The notes under the pieces: generated by a model
The model's input: the letters and a program-made list of their open reading frames with translations, nothing else
The model's database searches: none
What the model was told of the DNA's origin: nothing
Assembly (NCBI GenBank): GCA_002310115.1
Contig: DBYI01000057.1
Span: forward strand, 1 to 61,622
Reading direction: 5' to 3'
Length of the DNA stretch: 61,622 nt
Origin: Ruminococcus flavefaciens
Lineage (GTDB): Bacteria; Bacillota; Clostridia; Oscillospirales; Ruminococcaceae
Position numbers and translations under genes: made by a program
Part shown: positions 19,005 through 28,657 of the stretch, one piece after another
Numbering within the stretch: the stretch's first letter is position 1
Layout: each line of letters begins with the position of its first letter

Positions 19005-19080
19005 AATTAGCCCTCCTTTATCAGTAAACAGTTGGGCAGTGTGCTTCCGCCCATTATGTTAATAATACTATTTTACAGGC

Positions 19081-19106
19081 AAACAAAAACCTCTTCTACA
19101 GGTTAA
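19081..19106 (-). terminator. Terminator of the flippase gene
   Basis: On the minus strand AACCT and AGGTT form a short stem followed by TTTTTGTTTG, nine bases past the flippase stop. Confidence 0.6.
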
Positions 19107-19114
19107 TAACTGTT

Positions 19115-20545
19115 TCAGCTTTTTTTGAGAAGCTTGTTCACCGTCACTAATAGTGCCTTGTAATTGAGAACTGCAATAACTGACGCAAGTATCAACGCCC
19201 ATAAGGGGTAATACTTAACACCTGCTATCATAAGCCCCCCCATTGCAAGCAGAATTGTCATATTAAGCAGATTCTTCACACCATCAAAATGGAAGGGTAC
19301 ATAATATCTCGCATCGATTATACGCGCCCAGAAGCAAATCAGATAGCTCAGAAGTGTGGCAACTGCCGCCCCCTGTATGCCCCATACAGGTATGAGAAAG
19401 AAGTTCATGGGAATATTTACTCCACAAGCAACGAAAGCAGTCCAAAATGAGTTCTGCGGACGCTTGATGGCTGAATAAATGCTTCCGAAAAATTGATTAA
19501 AGCACATGAACACTACCGCCACAATAAGTATGGGAGTGTATATATAAACATCTGAATATGCCTTATAATTCTCATCAGACACAAGGAATGAAGTAACAGG
19601 CTTTACAATAACAAGAAGCCCTGCCGCAGCCATGAACATCATAGCTTCATATGCATTGTATACCTTACCATAGAACTTGTTCCTGTCGGCGGAATTACTT
19701 TCCGTTATGGCAGACATACTCCACGCCTGAAAGAATATGGTTGAAACAAGAGATATAAGATTTGGTATCTTGTTGGCGAAACCATATATAGAAACCGCAC
19801 CCTTACCTAGCTCATGATAGTCACTGTGCATCTGTTTTATAAAAAGTCTGTCAGAAATAGAAGTGACCGCCCACATAACTATCGTTGGTATAAGAGGTGC
19901 AGCAAAACGCATCATTTCAGCACCCAAAGCTTTATTGAAATACTCCGTGCCTATAAAATCCTTGAGTTTTGCCGAAATGAACAGAAAAACCACAGAACAG
20001 CTGTCGGAAAGTATTACTGCAAGCAGGAAGCCCTTAACTCCCATATGCATGTACGGGATAAACAATACATTGAAAATAAAAAATGTCAGCGTCGCAAGAA
20101 TACCATCAATGGAAAAAAGCTTTACCATATCCCTTGAACGAACGAAATTCTGACACAGCATTCGCAGGGATGACATTGTCATATACAGTATGAACAATAT
20201 AGTATATCCCTTGAGAAAGTCAAGTGCGGGTATTCCCCTCAACAGCGGCACAACAACCGCCATAAGCAACATGCCTCCAAGAGTAATAACGCCTGATGTT
20301 GTAAATACCTCTCTTTTGTCATAATCTTTATCCAGTCCGAAACGAATTAGATACTCCTGAAGAGCAAACGTAAAGACAGGCTGAAGCATTAGCAGCGTAG
20401 TTTCAAGAAGTTCTTTTATTCCGTTGTTGTCAGGATCTATATTCTTTGTATAAAGCCTTGTCAGCAGAATTATGAGTATCTTCGATCCAAACGTACCTAT
20501 TGCAAATATACCAGTATTAAAGACCAGCTTTTTATATTTATTCAT
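19115..20545 (-). CDS. Polysaccharide/lipid-linked oligosaccharide flippase
   Basis: A 476-residue polytopic protein with 12-14 predicted spans, of the polysaccharide biosynthesis/oligosaccharide flippase group within the MOP superfamily. Typical N-terminal features are the GIFAIGTFGSKILIILLTRLY segment and a later DRLFIKQ. Such proteins turn lipid-linked sugars to the outer face of the membrane for wall or surface polymers. No glycosyltransferases lie nearby, so its polymer is unknown. GGAG lies eight bases before the ATG, and it is monocistronic with its own promoter. Confidence 0.85.
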   Translation of the reverse strand: MNKYKKLVFNTGIFAIGTFGSKILIILLTRLYTKNIDPDNNGIKELLETTLLMLQPVFTFALQEYLIRFGLDKDYDKREVFTTSGVITLGGMLLMAVVVPLLRGIPALDFLKGYTILFILYMTMSSLRMLCQNFVRSRDMVKLFSIDGILATLTFFIFNVLFIPYMHMGVKGFLLAVILSDSCSVVFLFISAKLKDFIGTEYFNKALGAEMMRFAAPLIPTIVMWAVTSISDRLFIKQMHSDYHELGKGAVSIYGFANKIPNLISLVSTIFFQAWSMSAITESNSADRNKFYGKVYNAYEAMMFMAAAGLLVIVKPVTSFLVSDENYKAYSDVYIYTPILIVAVVFMCFNQFFGSIYSAIKRPQNSFWTAFVACGVNIPMNFFLIPVWGIQGAAVATLLSYLICFWARIIDARYYVPFHFDGVKNLLNMTILLAMGGLMIAGVKYYPLWALILASVIAVLNYKALLVTVNKLLKKS

Positions 20546-20577
20546 TTTTCACACTCCGAAAAATATAATAGGTATAT

Positions 20578-20606
20578 ATTATACCACAAAAAAGAAGCTT
20601 TGTCAT
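20578..20606 (-). promoter_or_regulatory. Promoter of the flippase gene
   Basis: On the minus strand ATGACA (20601-20606) and TATAAT (20578-20583), 17-base spacer. Confidence 0.7.
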
Positions 20607-20610
20607 CTTT

Positions 20611-20645
20611 TTTCTGAAAAAGCTCCCGAAATCGGGAGCTTAAAA
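20611..20645 (-). terminator. Terminator of the second DUF4190 gene
   Basis: AAGCTCCCGA (20620-20629) pairs with TCGGGAGCTT (20632-20641); TTTTTC follows on the minus strand. Confidence 0.9.
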
Positions 20646-20657
20646 CACTATTTAGGG

Positions 20658-21167
20658 TTATCTGAACAGCGAGGTCAAAGAAAATGCAAACAATATTACC
20701 ATTATAGCTATAGCTATGGAGATAATGCTGAGAATTATACCTGTTATAGCCATTCCCTTTCCTGCATCCTTCTTAAGTCCTACTGCACCTAGAATAAGTC
20801 CTATAAGTGCAAGGAGAAATGCAATCGGATAAAAACAGCATGAGAAGATTATAGCCAAGATGCCGAGTATCATTGATGCTATTGATAGACCTATACCTTC
20901 GTCAGACTGCTGCAAGCCGTTCCCGTTATTGGTCATCTGTCCGTAAAACTGGTTAGAAGCCTGTCCGTAAGGTTGTCCGTATGGCTGTCCGTATGGTATC
21001 TGACCATTAGACTGTCCACCCTGCTGATAATTCTGTTGTGCGTTGGACTCTCCACTTTGAGGAGCGATAGGTCCGTTCTGCTGTATGTTTGTAGTGTCAT
21101 TCTGAGGCACCATAGGCTCACCGTTCTGCTGTCCACCCTGCTGTTCATTGTTGTAATTGTTATCCAT
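20658..21167 (-). CDS. DUF4190 membrane protein with Gln/Asn-rich tail
   Basis: A 169-residue protein. Residues 1-85 are rich in Gln, Asn and Gly with short repeats (YGQPYGQPYGQ). Residues 95-165 hold two glycine-rich hydrophobic segments of the DUF4190 family (GLSIASMILGILAI, GKGMAITGIILSIIS). It differs from the other two members mainly in its tail. The function is unknown. AAGG lies eight bases before the ATG, and terminators lie on both sides. Confidence 0.8.
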   Translation of the reverse strand: MDNNYNNEQQGGQQNGEPMVPQNDTTNIQQNGPIAPQSGESNAQQNYQQGGQSNGQIPYGQPYGQPYGQASNQFYGQMTNNGNGLQQSDEGIGLSIASMILGILAIIFSCCFYPIAFLLALIGLILGAVGLKKDAGKGMAITGIILSIISIAIAIMVILFAFSLTSLFR

Positions 21168-21239
21168 ATTACTACCTTCTTATCAATAAAGTAACGATAT
21201 CATGGCATTTCTGCCTTTTACAGCAATACTGCAACTTAA

Positions 21240-21275
21240 AAGAATAAGCTCCCGCATTTGCAGAAGCTTATTTGT
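21240..21275 (-). terminator. Terminator of the DUF2752 unit
   Basis: AATAAGCT (21243-21250) pairs with AGCTTATT (21265-21272), with an inner GCA/TGC. A T-rich ATTCTTTT follows on the minus strand. Confidence 0.7.
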
Positions 21276-21277
21276 CA

Positions 21278-21676
21278 TCATTCAGATATAGGGGCAAGAA
21301 CTGGAATGAAATTCCTTGCTATAAAGTAAACAATGAATGCTCCTATTACAAATCCCCAGAAAAGCCCCTTTCGTGGCAAAAGCTTGATATTCCTTCCGAA
21401 AAGAGCACCTATATTTTCCATGTACAGCAGTATCAGCAGCAAACTTAGGAACGGTATAAGAGCGTTATTCCTTACTGCGGTGATAATATGCCCATGGAGC
21501 ATTGCCTCCACACAACGTGTATTTCCGCATCCCGTACACCAGTATCCAGTCAGCTTATGAAATGTACACTCCGGAAAGAACCTTTTTAAGCTTATAATAT
21601 AGTTTCTGAGAGCAAATATTACTGCAATAAGAACTGGTGCACCTGCCGCAATAATTATCCTCAGACGTTTAGACAT
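21278..21676 (-). CDS. DUF2752 membrane protein
   Basis: A 132-residue protein with three or four spans and the family signature CTFHKLTGYWCTGCGNTRC, a cysteine-rich loop followed by a short helix, near residues 38-57. DUF2752 proteins are common beside DUF4190/TM2-type proteins in gut Firmicutes, and the two genes here are only three bases apart and probably translated together. The four cysteines could bind metal or form disulfides. No function is established. Confidence 0.85.
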   Translation of the reverse strand: MSKRLRIIIAAGAPVLIAVIFALRNYIISLKRFFPECTFHKLTGYWCTGCGNTRCVEAMLHGHIITAVRNNALIPFLSLLLILLYMENIGALFGRNIKLLPRKGLFWGFVIGAFIVYFIARNFIPVLAPISE

Positions 21677-21679
21677 ATC

Positions 21680-22060
21680 TTACTTGATGAAAAGAGCAGC
21701 CTTGCTCTGCTCCTGGACCCATGCCATAAGTGAATCAGCAGAATCCTTTAATGCAATTACAAGAATTATATTGATGATTACAACTACAATACCAACGACA
21801 CCGCAAACGATACCTGCGATAGCCATGCCCTTGCCATCTTCGTTGTTTTTCCTTGACAAATAACCAAGTACTAGAGCAACTATTGCAAGAGGAAGACCGA
21901 GCCATATCCAGCAGCAGCCAGGAATGATAGAACAGATACCTGTTACCATTGAAGCAATAGCCTTGCCCTTAGGACCTCCCTGAGGTGGCATACTTCCGTT
22001 GTACGGATCCATAGGAGCCTGATTGAACTGATCGTTCTGATTGTTGTAATTATTATCCAT
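21680..22060 (-). CDS. DUF4190 membrane protein, short form
   Basis: A 126-residue protein with a short N-rich tail (residues 1-32) and two glycine-rich spans (GKAIASMVTGICSIIPGCCW, GKGMAIAGIVCGVVGIVVVI). It is the smallest of the three DUF4190 proteins here and is co-transcribed with the DUF2752 gene. GGGAGG precedes the ATG and a consensus promoter lies about 40 bases upstream. Confidence 0.85.
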   Translation of the reverse strand: MDNNYNNQNDQFNQAPMDPYNGSMPPQGGPKGKAIASMVTGICSIIPGCCWIWLGLPLAIVALVLGYLSRKNNEDGKGMAIAGIVCGVVGIVVVIINIILVIALKDSADSLMAWVQEQSKAALFIK

Positions 22061-22097
22061 TATTTTAGAACCTCCCTAAAGGTATATTAATGTAAAT

Positions 22098-22126
22098 AGT
22101 ATAACATCTTTCACGAAATTTGTCAA
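22098..22126 (-). promoter_or_regulatory. Promoter of the DUF4190-DUF2752 unit
   Basis: On the minus strand TTGACA (22121-22126) and TATACT (22098-22103), 17-base spacer. Confidence 0.88.
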
Positions 22127-22187
22127 TAGAAAGCATAAAAAATATCAAAATAAATTATCAGTCAATATAAAAAGTATATCAGCCATG

Positions 22188-22228
22188 CAAAATGGCGCTG
22201 CCGTTTTATTCATCGGCAACGCCATTAA
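22188..22228 (-). terminator. Terminator of the second ABC operon
   Basis: AATGGCG...CTGCCG (22191-22203) pairs with CGGCA..CGCCATT (22214-22226). TTTT follows on the minus strand. It lies about 40 bases past the binding-protein stop. Confidence 0.8.
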
Positions 22229-22268
22229 TTAAGGAGGTTGTAATTATTATTTTTTTAAGCTGGTTTTA

Positions 22269-24749
22269 TCAGCTCTGCTCGCTAAGGATAAGGGATATAC
22301 GTGACTGGAGAAGATCAATAGCTTCATCAGCAGTTTTTTCACCCTTCATATATGCCATGATTTCTTCCTCAAGGATAGACTCTATATCAGGGTCGAAATC
22401 ACCCATTACCTGTGTTGTATTCATAATATAATCGGAAATAAAGTCAACCTGTTCCTGTGAAAGCGGCTTAACATCTACCTGATCCTGCTTCTTTTCATCG
22501 TAGTAAGAATACTCATATTCCTGCTTCTTGCCGTTCTCATCATAGTAATAAGGCTTGCTCATACACTTATTAAGTTCTCTTTCAAAGTTTTTCTTTAATG
22601 CAGACATACCGAAATGATAAGATGCATATCCGCCCTTCTCATCCTCATCAGTTTCTTCCTTAAAGTTGTCCTTGATGAGTTCCCAGCAAAAATCTTTATA
22701 CTCAGAAGTAGTAAGTATTGAGAATGTGTTTTCAAACATCATTACAGAGCCCTGGCCCTCATTGCATGGATATCCTATAAATGATACCTCATCCTTGAGG
22801 TACTGGCCATTGAGCTGTCCTACAAGCTCGCTTGGCTCATAAATATAAAGTGAGTTGAGAAGCACCTTATCAGAATTAAAAGCATCAGAGCCGTAGTACT
22901 GGTCCATTTCATTATAGTATTCTTCAGCCTCGGGATCTCCCTCTTCAAAATCCTTTCCTGGATCAAATGTGTCGATAAAGCTGAGAAGCTTCTTGAACTC
23001 AGGATCGTCAAAATGACATTTACCATTCTCATAATCGATAAGGCTCGAGAATGAGTGCATGAGTATCTCCATTACGGAATCTCTTGTATCACTTCCAATA
23101 AGATGCATTTCCTTATTAGGACGATTCTCGTACGCCTCGATAAGCTCGTCTGCGTTCCATCTTTCCTTGTCTATGTTCTTCTTCTTAGCTAAAAGAGTAG
23201 AAATCTCAAATGTAGATGTAAGCGAAAGTAACTTTCCGTCAACTTCGCAGGCTTTGAGTACATTTGGCATAAGATCCTCTCTCTTTAAATCAGCATCCTT
23301 GTCAAGCATCTCATAAAGATCAACAAAAAGCCCCTTCTTGCCAAGACTCTTTGTAAGGACATTGCTGCTGCCGCAGATCATATCTGGAGCATTACCAGAA
23401 ATGATGTCTTTCTTGAGCTGACTTGTACTAAGCTGCTGATATACTCCTGTTTCCTTATCATATTCGTCATATTTGCTGTAATCAACAACCTTAAAACGAA
23501 CACCATCATGAGCCTTGTTGAACTTTGATACTTGATCTCTTATCTCCCAGTCTCCGTTCAATGCGCCGATAGTGATAACCTTTGTATTCTCAATCTCGGA
23601 AGCATCGCGTTGTGTAAGTCTGTAGAATGTGCTAGAGTTGCTCTTAGTTGAAGAATAATCGTTATAAAGCACAACATACTCACCGTTGTCCATGGTAATA
23701 ATAGAGTTTACACCGCCGTCACCCAAGTCAGAGTCGAGCCAGTTAATAAGCTCATCATATGAACCGTCCTCTTTAATTCCGAAAAGTCCCGAAGAACCAA
23801 GTGAAAGCAGCTTGTAATCACCGGTGCCAGGATAAAAGTCCCCATACATAACCTCGCCAATACTATCTCCACCTATCTCGTCACCTGTCGGTTTAAGTGT
23901 CTCAGCATCAACGAAAGCAACCTTCATGCCGTCCTTTGAATAACCGTTAACAATGAGCGTTTTAGGATCAAGCATAGATATGCCATAAATATATTCAAAA
24001 TCTGGGAGCTCAACTTCTTCCTTGATATTGCCTTCATTATCGAGAACAACATATTTCTGTTCCATAGCACCATATAACTCAAGAATAGCTTTTCCACCAC
24101 TGCAGGGAACAACACGGCCAACTTGAGTTCTTCCACCCTTAGCGTACTTGGAATCCTCGTTATCATCAGCATATTCCTCAAGGCCTGTTATCTCTTTTTC
24201 GAGCTTAACCTTACCGTCAAGATCAACAACATATAGCTTGTTGCTGTATTTAGCGTTTTTATCCATTTCTTCCTCATACTTATCCCAGTCGAAACTCTCA
24301 TAATCAAAGTCTGGGGCATTGAAATCAGGCCTTTCCATATCGCCGTAATCAGTAAGTGAAACCATTGCATAGATATCTCCTTCAGGAGAAACAGCAGCAT
24401 TCACATTAGAATCTACCTTCTCTTTATCAATACCAAGATCGAGATCTATAGCCTCAATATTCGAAAAATCATTGTCTGTCTTGTATATCTTCTGCTCGTT
24501 ATTTTGATAATCATATCCTAACAAGACTATATTATTCTCATCAACTCTATACATAGAATTTACAGATTCTACGTCAACATCCATTTCCACAGCGCGATAG
24601 GAAGTTGCCATAAGCTGCTGTGTATCCTTTGCCTTGCCGTTATTATTGTTGGTGTCCTGCTTCTTTCCGCTGCATGATACAGCTGCTCCAGTCATTACCA
24701 TAACAGCAGCAGATAACGCCGTTACTCTTCTTAAAACTGACTTTTTCAT
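22269..24749 (-). CDS. Lipoprotein solute-binding protein with N-terminal propeller-like domain
   Basis: 826 residues. The signal peptide ends in the lipobox-like AAVSC, so Cys26 is likely lipidated and the protein tethered to the outer face of the membrane. Residues about 45-380 show repeated beta-strand units (VDENNIVLLGYDYQN, VSPEGDIYAMVSL, MDNGEYVVLYND) like a beta-propeller. From about 395 an extracellular solute-binding domain begins (KVITIGALNGDWEIRDQVSKF, later NAPDMICGSSNVL and the C-terminal helices). It is the last gene of an operon with two sugar permeases, an HlyD-type adaptor and a MacB-like protein. The ligand is unknown. Confidence 0.8.
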   Translation of the reverse strand: MKKSVLRRVTALSAAVMVMTGAAVSCSGKKQDTNNNNGKAKDTQQLMATSYRAVEMDVDVESVNSMYRVDENNIVLLGYDYQNNEQKIYKTDNDFSNIEAIDLDLGIDKEKVDSNVNAAVSPEGDIYAMVSLTDYGDMERPDFNAPDFDYESFDWDKYEEEMDKNAKYSNKLYVVDLDGKVKLEKEITGLEEYADDNEDSKYAKGGRTQVGRVVPCSGGKAILELYGAMEQKYVVLDNEGNIKEEVELPDFEYIYGISMLDPKTLIVNGYSKDGMKVAFVDAETLKPTGDEIGGDSIGEVMYGDFYPGTGDYKLLSLGSSGLFGIKEDGSYDELINWLDSDLGDGGVNSIITMDNGEYVVLYNDYSSTKSNSSTFYRLTQRDASEIENTKVITIGALNGDWEIRDQVSKFNKAHDGVRFKVVDYSKYDEYDKETGVYQQLSTSQLKKDIISGNAPDMICGSSNVLTKSLGKKGLFVDLYEMLDKDADLKREDLMPNVLKACEVDGKLLSLTSTFEISTLLAKKKNIDKERWNADELIEAYENRPNKEMHLIGSDTRDSVMEILMHSFSSLIDYENGKCHFDDPEFKKLLSFIDTFDPGKDFEEGDPEAEEYYNEMDQYYGSDAFNSDKVLLNSLYIYEPSELVGQLNGQYLKDEVSFIGYPCNEGQGSVMMFENTFSILTTSEYKDFCWELIKDNFKEETDEDEKGGYASYHFGMSALKKNFERELNKCMSKPYYYDENGKKQEYEYSYYDEKKQDQVDVKPLSQEQVDFISDYIMNTTQVMGDFDPDIESILEEEIMAYMKGEKTADEAIDLLQSRISLILSEQS

Positions 24750-24769
24750 AAATTACCTCTTTTTCTTTT

Positions 24770-25954
24770 TTATTTTGAACTTTCTTTTGTTTGCTCATTT
24801 CCTTTATCTGAGCTTTCTTCTTTTTTGATCTCCTCAGCCTTTTGTTTCTTATCTCTTATTCTTCTCATTTTTAACGAGAAAAACCTTTCTATGGCGTCTT
24901 TAAGATCTTTTTTGTTTTGTCTGAACCTTTTGTATGCCAATGCAAGCAGACATATAAACGTTATCAGTGGTATAGCAAGGAGAAGCCTGCGTCCTCCGTA
25001 AATGAATGAGAGCTTGAGCTCCGTCAGTCTTGAAGCGTTCTCCCAGAATGGATAAATAACGCTGTCTTTCCTGACGATATATCTGTCAAGCTTTTTCAGA
25101 GCCTTTACCCTCTTTGACGGTAAAAAGCGCTCTGAGTTGTCTACAATGCTGATATTTCCCTTATACGCCTTGGCTAACTGCTCTTTTACAGAGTTATAAG
25201 CGAAATGCTCAACAGGTTCGGGAATAGCACATTCATAACAGTTGACCTTTATGAACTCAGGTTCTTTTGAAGCTGCACTATCCCACATATCATTATTTAC
25301 AGAGCCGAATATCGGCCCTGCAGCATTATAAGTTATATAAGCCATCGGAACATCGTCTATGCTCTTTTTTTCAGGCTTAGTCTCCGGAGTATCGATAACC
25401 CCCGAGACATACAACTCGTCACCGTTTATGTATATTTTTTCTCCTGCAATATCAATTGCGCCGTAAAGACGCCATGCAAGTTCTTTATCAATGACTGCTC
25501 CATCCTGCAAGGAATTCTTATCAGAGAAAAACGAGCCATTAAGAAGCGTAAACCCTCTGAACAGGAAGAAATCTCCTCCAACAGCAGTTACTCTCGCCTG
25601 AGACTGCCCGTTCCTATCGCAGGTGATCATCGCGGTTCCTGCCTCAGCACTGAAGGCGTGAGGAACTATGTCCTCCCCTTCCTCAGGTATTACTGAAACA
25701 CTTTTAAGTTCACTGTATATCTGGTTTTTTACGCCTAAGGCCGAATTCTTGTTAAAGCCTGAATCCTCACTAAAAAAGCAGCTTATCTGTCCGTAATCGT
25801 ACTCACTGCTCTTTTCCATACGCTCCGCAGTGAAGTTGTACTTCTGCAAGGCAGCAGCGCTACCGCCTGCCGCCGTAAGTATGACCGCTCCGATGATTGC
25901 TGCGGCATTCAATGCCGCAATGAACATCTGTCCGAATTTATATCTGTTCCTCAT
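24770..25954 (-). CDS. MacB-type periplasmic-core domain protein with two membrane spans
   Basis: A 394-residue protein with one N-terminal span (about 10-35), a long extracytoplasmic domain and one span near 320-340, then a highly charged cytoplasmic tail (RFFSLKMRRIRDKKQKAEEIKKEE). The middle part reads like the MacB periplasmic core (ARVTAVGGDFFLFRGFTLLNG, DGAVIDKELAWRLYG, VSGVIDTP). A true MacB/FtsX permease has four spans and a fused or partner ATPase. Here two spans and the ATPase are missing, so it is probably not a transporter by itself. It lies between the HlyD-type adaptor and the binding protein, which suggests a coupling part of one complex (inference). Confidence 0.65.
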   Translation of the reverse strand: MRNRYKFGQMFIAALNAAAIIGAVILTAAGGSAAALQKYNFTAERMEKSSEYDYGQISCFFSEDSGFNKNSALGVKNQIYSELKSVSVIPEEGEDIVPHAFSAEAGTAMITCDRNGQSQARVTAVGGDFFLFRGFTLLNGSFFSDKNSLQDGAVIDKELAWRLYGAIDIAGEKIYINGDELYVSGVIDTPETKPEKKSIDDVPMAYITYNAAGPIFGSVNNDMWDSAASKEPEFIKVNCYECAIPEPVEHFAYNSVKEQLAKAYKGNISIVDNSERFLPSKRVKALKKLDRYIVRKDSVIYPFWENASRLTELKLSFIYGGRRLLLAIPLITFICLLALAYKRFRQNKKDLKDAIERFFSLKMRRIRDKKQKAEEIKKEESSDKGNEQTKESSK

Positions 25955-25969
25955 AAGGTCAGCACCGCC

Positions 25970-27697
25970 TTATTTATCCTTCATGCGGACCTGATCCCCT
26001 GGTTCAACTAATTTGCTTGCAGCAGTTATAACGTAATCTCCTCTGTTGAGGCCGCCAGATACTGCATAGGATAACTCATCCTCAGCTTCAACATTGACAC
26101 TAACCTTTTCAGCGTAATAACGATTGCCAAGAGGGGTGTTTTTCGAGCTTACCATAAGCACATACGGATCTGTTGTAGGCCCGCAGAGAGCGCTTCTTGG
26201 GATAATAGCGTCATATGTACCACTTCCGCATGGAATAGAGAGATCAAGTCTGTCTCCCGAGTTAACTTCTCCAGTAACTGTAAATACGAGTAATTTTTTC
26301 CTTGCTCCTGCAGTGCTGTTCTTTATTTCCTTGAGAACAACAGTAATATCGCTACCGTAGCTGTTGGTTACTTCAGCTTCCGAGCCTACCTTTACCTTCT
26401 TTAACTTTTCAACGTCTATGCCATCAAGGTTTAAAATATAACCATCATCTGTGATATCAATAACAGCCGCAGCTGTTCCCTCTACAGCCTTATCATCAAG
26501 CTTTACATTTATTGAACTTATAACTCCATCATATTTTGACTTTATCTCTGTAGACTCAGACTCTGATTTTAGCTTATCATACTTTTCCTGCAGCTTGTCA
26601 AGAGCCTTTTTCTCAGCCTGCAAATCAAGAGCCTCTGACTGTGAAGTTTTTGAATTAGTTTTCTTGGTCTGGTCAAGGTCAATTATTGCCTCTTCAAGAT
26701 CATTTTGCTTAGTTCTTACGGATTCCGCAAGAGAATCATAACTTTCCGCTTTTTCACTGCCATTTTCAGAATTATATTCTTCTATTGCTGCTGTAAGCTC
26801 GTTAATTCTATTATTTGCCTCGCTCATTCTTGAAAAAAGGCTGTCGCGAACACTTTTCTTTGACTGATCATATGTGTCCTTGGCTGTATTTTTCTCAGTT
26901 TCCTTTACTTCCATCTCAGCCTTTGCACGCTCAGCTGCTTCACCCTCGGCTTTCTCATAAGCTTCACGTGCTATCTGATAGTCTGCCTCAGCGCTGCTGT
27001 AAGCCGCGTAAAGTGAGATAAGCTCACCAGCAAGCTCTACATCAGCTTCCATATAATCATCCATCTCTATGCATTTTATGGTAGATGAAAGTTTTGCAAC
27101 TTCGCTCTCAAGCCTTTTCTGCTCAGCGCTGTTGTTTCTATAGTTTTCCTTAGCAGCTGCAACATTACCCTCATTAGCCTTTGCTGCGTCCCTTTTGTTA
27201 ATAAGATCGTTCAGTTCATTACGAAGATTTCTTATCTTTTGATTGTCCTTTGTGTAGTCTGCAGGTTCAACCTTGAGGAGGTTTTTCTCATAATTAAGCT
27301 TGGCAGCCTCAAGATCTTCCTCCGCCTTATCGAGAGCTTCATTGCTTACAGTGTTGACAGTAAAAAGAACGTCTCCTTTTTTGACCTCCTGTCCTGTCTT
27401 TATGTGTATCTTTTCAATAGTTCTGTTACCGTCTATCATGACTTCATAGGACTGATTAGACTCCACGCTACCCGACTGCTTGATCCTCTCAACCAGTTTT
27501 CCCGAGCTTACTGACTCGGTTGAAATCTCAGCAAGGGATTTATTCATTATCGTGTTAGAGAAGAAAGTAAGCACCAGCATTATTGCAAGAAATATAATAA
27601 TAAGCGTCTTTATAAGCTCTCTTCTCCTTGCGGGAGACATTCTTTCTTTTTCGTCCTTTTCCGCAAGTATATCCATAACTTCTTTTGTTTCGTTCAT
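25970..27697 (-). CDS. HlyD/MacA-type membrane fusion (adaptor) protein
   Basis: A 575-residue protein with one N-terminal span (about 30-52), then a lipoyl/barrel half (ESNQSYEVMIDGNRTIEKIHIKTGQEVKKGDVLF). A long coiled coil follows (about 110-370, rich in Glu, Lys and Ala), and then the second lipoyl/barrel half (KYDGVISSINVKLDDKAVEG) and a membrane-proximal domain. Such adaptors normally serve MacB- or RND-type exporters. Here the gene sits inside a sugar-importer-like operon, 55 bases after the MalG-type permease and 15 bases before the MacB-like gene. AAGGAG precedes the ATG. Confidence 0.85.
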   Translation of the reverse strand: MNETKEVMDILAEKDEKERMSPARRRELIKTLIIIFLAIMLVLTFFSNTIMNKSLAEISTESVSSGKLVERIKQSGSVESNQSYEVMIDGNRTIEKIHIKTGQEVKKGDVLFTVNTVSNEALDKAEEDLEAAKLNYEKNLLKVEPADYTKDNQKIRNLRNELNDLINKRDAAKANEGNVAAAKENYRNNSAEQKRLESEVAKLSSTIKCIEMDDYMEADVELAGELISLYAAYSSAEADYQIAREAYEKAEGEAAERAKAEMEVKETEKNTAKDTYDQSKKSVRDSLFSRMSEANNRINELTAAIEEYNSENGSEKAESYDSLAESVRTKQNDLEEAIIDLDQTKKTNSKTSQSEALDLQAEKKALDKLQEKYDKLKSESESTEIKSKYDGVISSINVKLDDKAVEGTAAAVIDITDDGYILNLDGIDVEKLKKVKVGSEAEVTNSYGSDITVVLKEIKNSTAGARKKLLVFTVTGEVNSGDRLDLSIPCGSGTYDAIIPRSALCGPTTDPYVLMVSSKNTPLGNRYYAEKVSVNVEAEDELSYAVSGGLNRGDYVITAASKLVEPGDQVRMKDK

Positions 27698-27751
27698 ATC
27701 AATGCTCCTTACGAAAGAATTGCTCTTATTTGATGTTTATTTACCTATATA

Positions 27752-28657
27752 TCAGCCCTTGATACCACCCGAATAGGTTATTCCTTCGATGAGATAATCC
27801 TCTCCATAAAGGAACATTAGCACCGTCGGTATCATATATACCGTTCCCACCGCAAAGGCAAGTCCTATATCTCCTGTATTTATCTCGGAAAGAAACACCG
27901 AAAGCGGATGAAGTGTATTGTTTTTCATAAGTACTATAGGCTGCTCGACCATATTCCAGTAGTCAATGAAAACAAGCATCGCAATTGATACTATCGCGCC
28001 CTTGCATAGGGGGATATATATCTTTGTGAGTATCTTAAGCTCGCTTGCTCCGTCAAGTTTTGCAGCTTCAACATAGGAAACAGGTATTCTCTTCATTACC
28101 TTCGTTAACAGAAAAATACTGAACGGTGAGAATATAGCAGGAAGTATGATAGCCTTTCGCGTATCAAGCATATTCATCTTATCTGCAACGAGAAAATTTG
28201 GGACGAGCGTTACTTGATACGGCATTATCATGAGAATTATATACGCAAAGAAAATAATACTCTTAAATCTATTGGGATATCTTGAAAAACCGTATGAAGC
28301 AAGTATAGCCACAAGTATCTGGAACAATGTTATTGGAACTGTGAGTATCACAGAGTTCCAGAATTTCATAAGATAATCCGAATTTTGTATCAGTACAGCC
28401 TTGTACTGATCGAATGTAACCTTGTCTGGTATGAATTTCAGATTGACATTATCGGAAATAAAAACCTTTTTCTTCTCAGTCATATTTGAAAACATCGCAC
28501 CATAATTGGCAGATATCTCATTGGATGTCATAAAAGAATTAGCAATGGTTAATACTGTTGGCATAAGAAACATCAGCGCTGCAAACAGTATAAATATCAG
28601 TACGCAGCCGTTGAACATCCTGCGTTTGTTTCTAAGTCCAAATAATTTTCTTCTCAT
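27752..28657 (-). CDS. Carbohydrate ABC transporter permease (MalG type)
   Basis: A 301-residue six-span permease with a clear EAA loop (EAAKLDGASELKILTKIYIP). The ATG overlaps the stop of the MalF-type gene (ATGA), so the pair is coupled. An unusual extracytoplasmic insert after the first span (about 40-95, SNMTEKKKVFISDNVNLKF) is longer than in standard MalG relatives and could contact the neighbouring adaptor protein (inference). Confidence 0.88.
   Translation of the reverse strand: MRRKLFGLRNKRRMFNGCVLIFILFAALMFLMPTVLTIANSFMTSNEISANYGAMFSNMTEKKKVFISDNVNLKFIPDKVTFDQYKAVLIQNSDYLMKFWNSVILTVPITLFQILVAILASYGFSRYPNRFKSIIFFAYIILMIMPYQVTLVPNFLVADKMNMLDTRKAIILPAIFSPFSIFLLTKVMKRIPVSYVEAAKLDGASELKILTKIYIPLCKGAIVSIAMLVFIDYWNMVEQPIVLMKNNTLHPLSVFLSEINTGDIGLAFAVGTVYMIPTVLMFLYGEDYLIEGITYSGGIKG

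Noticed and set aside
22192..22431. Plus-strand frame starting near AAGGAGG at 22231
   Set aside because: It overlaps a terminator and the 3' end of the binding-protein gene in antisense; the GGAGG is not placed before its start.
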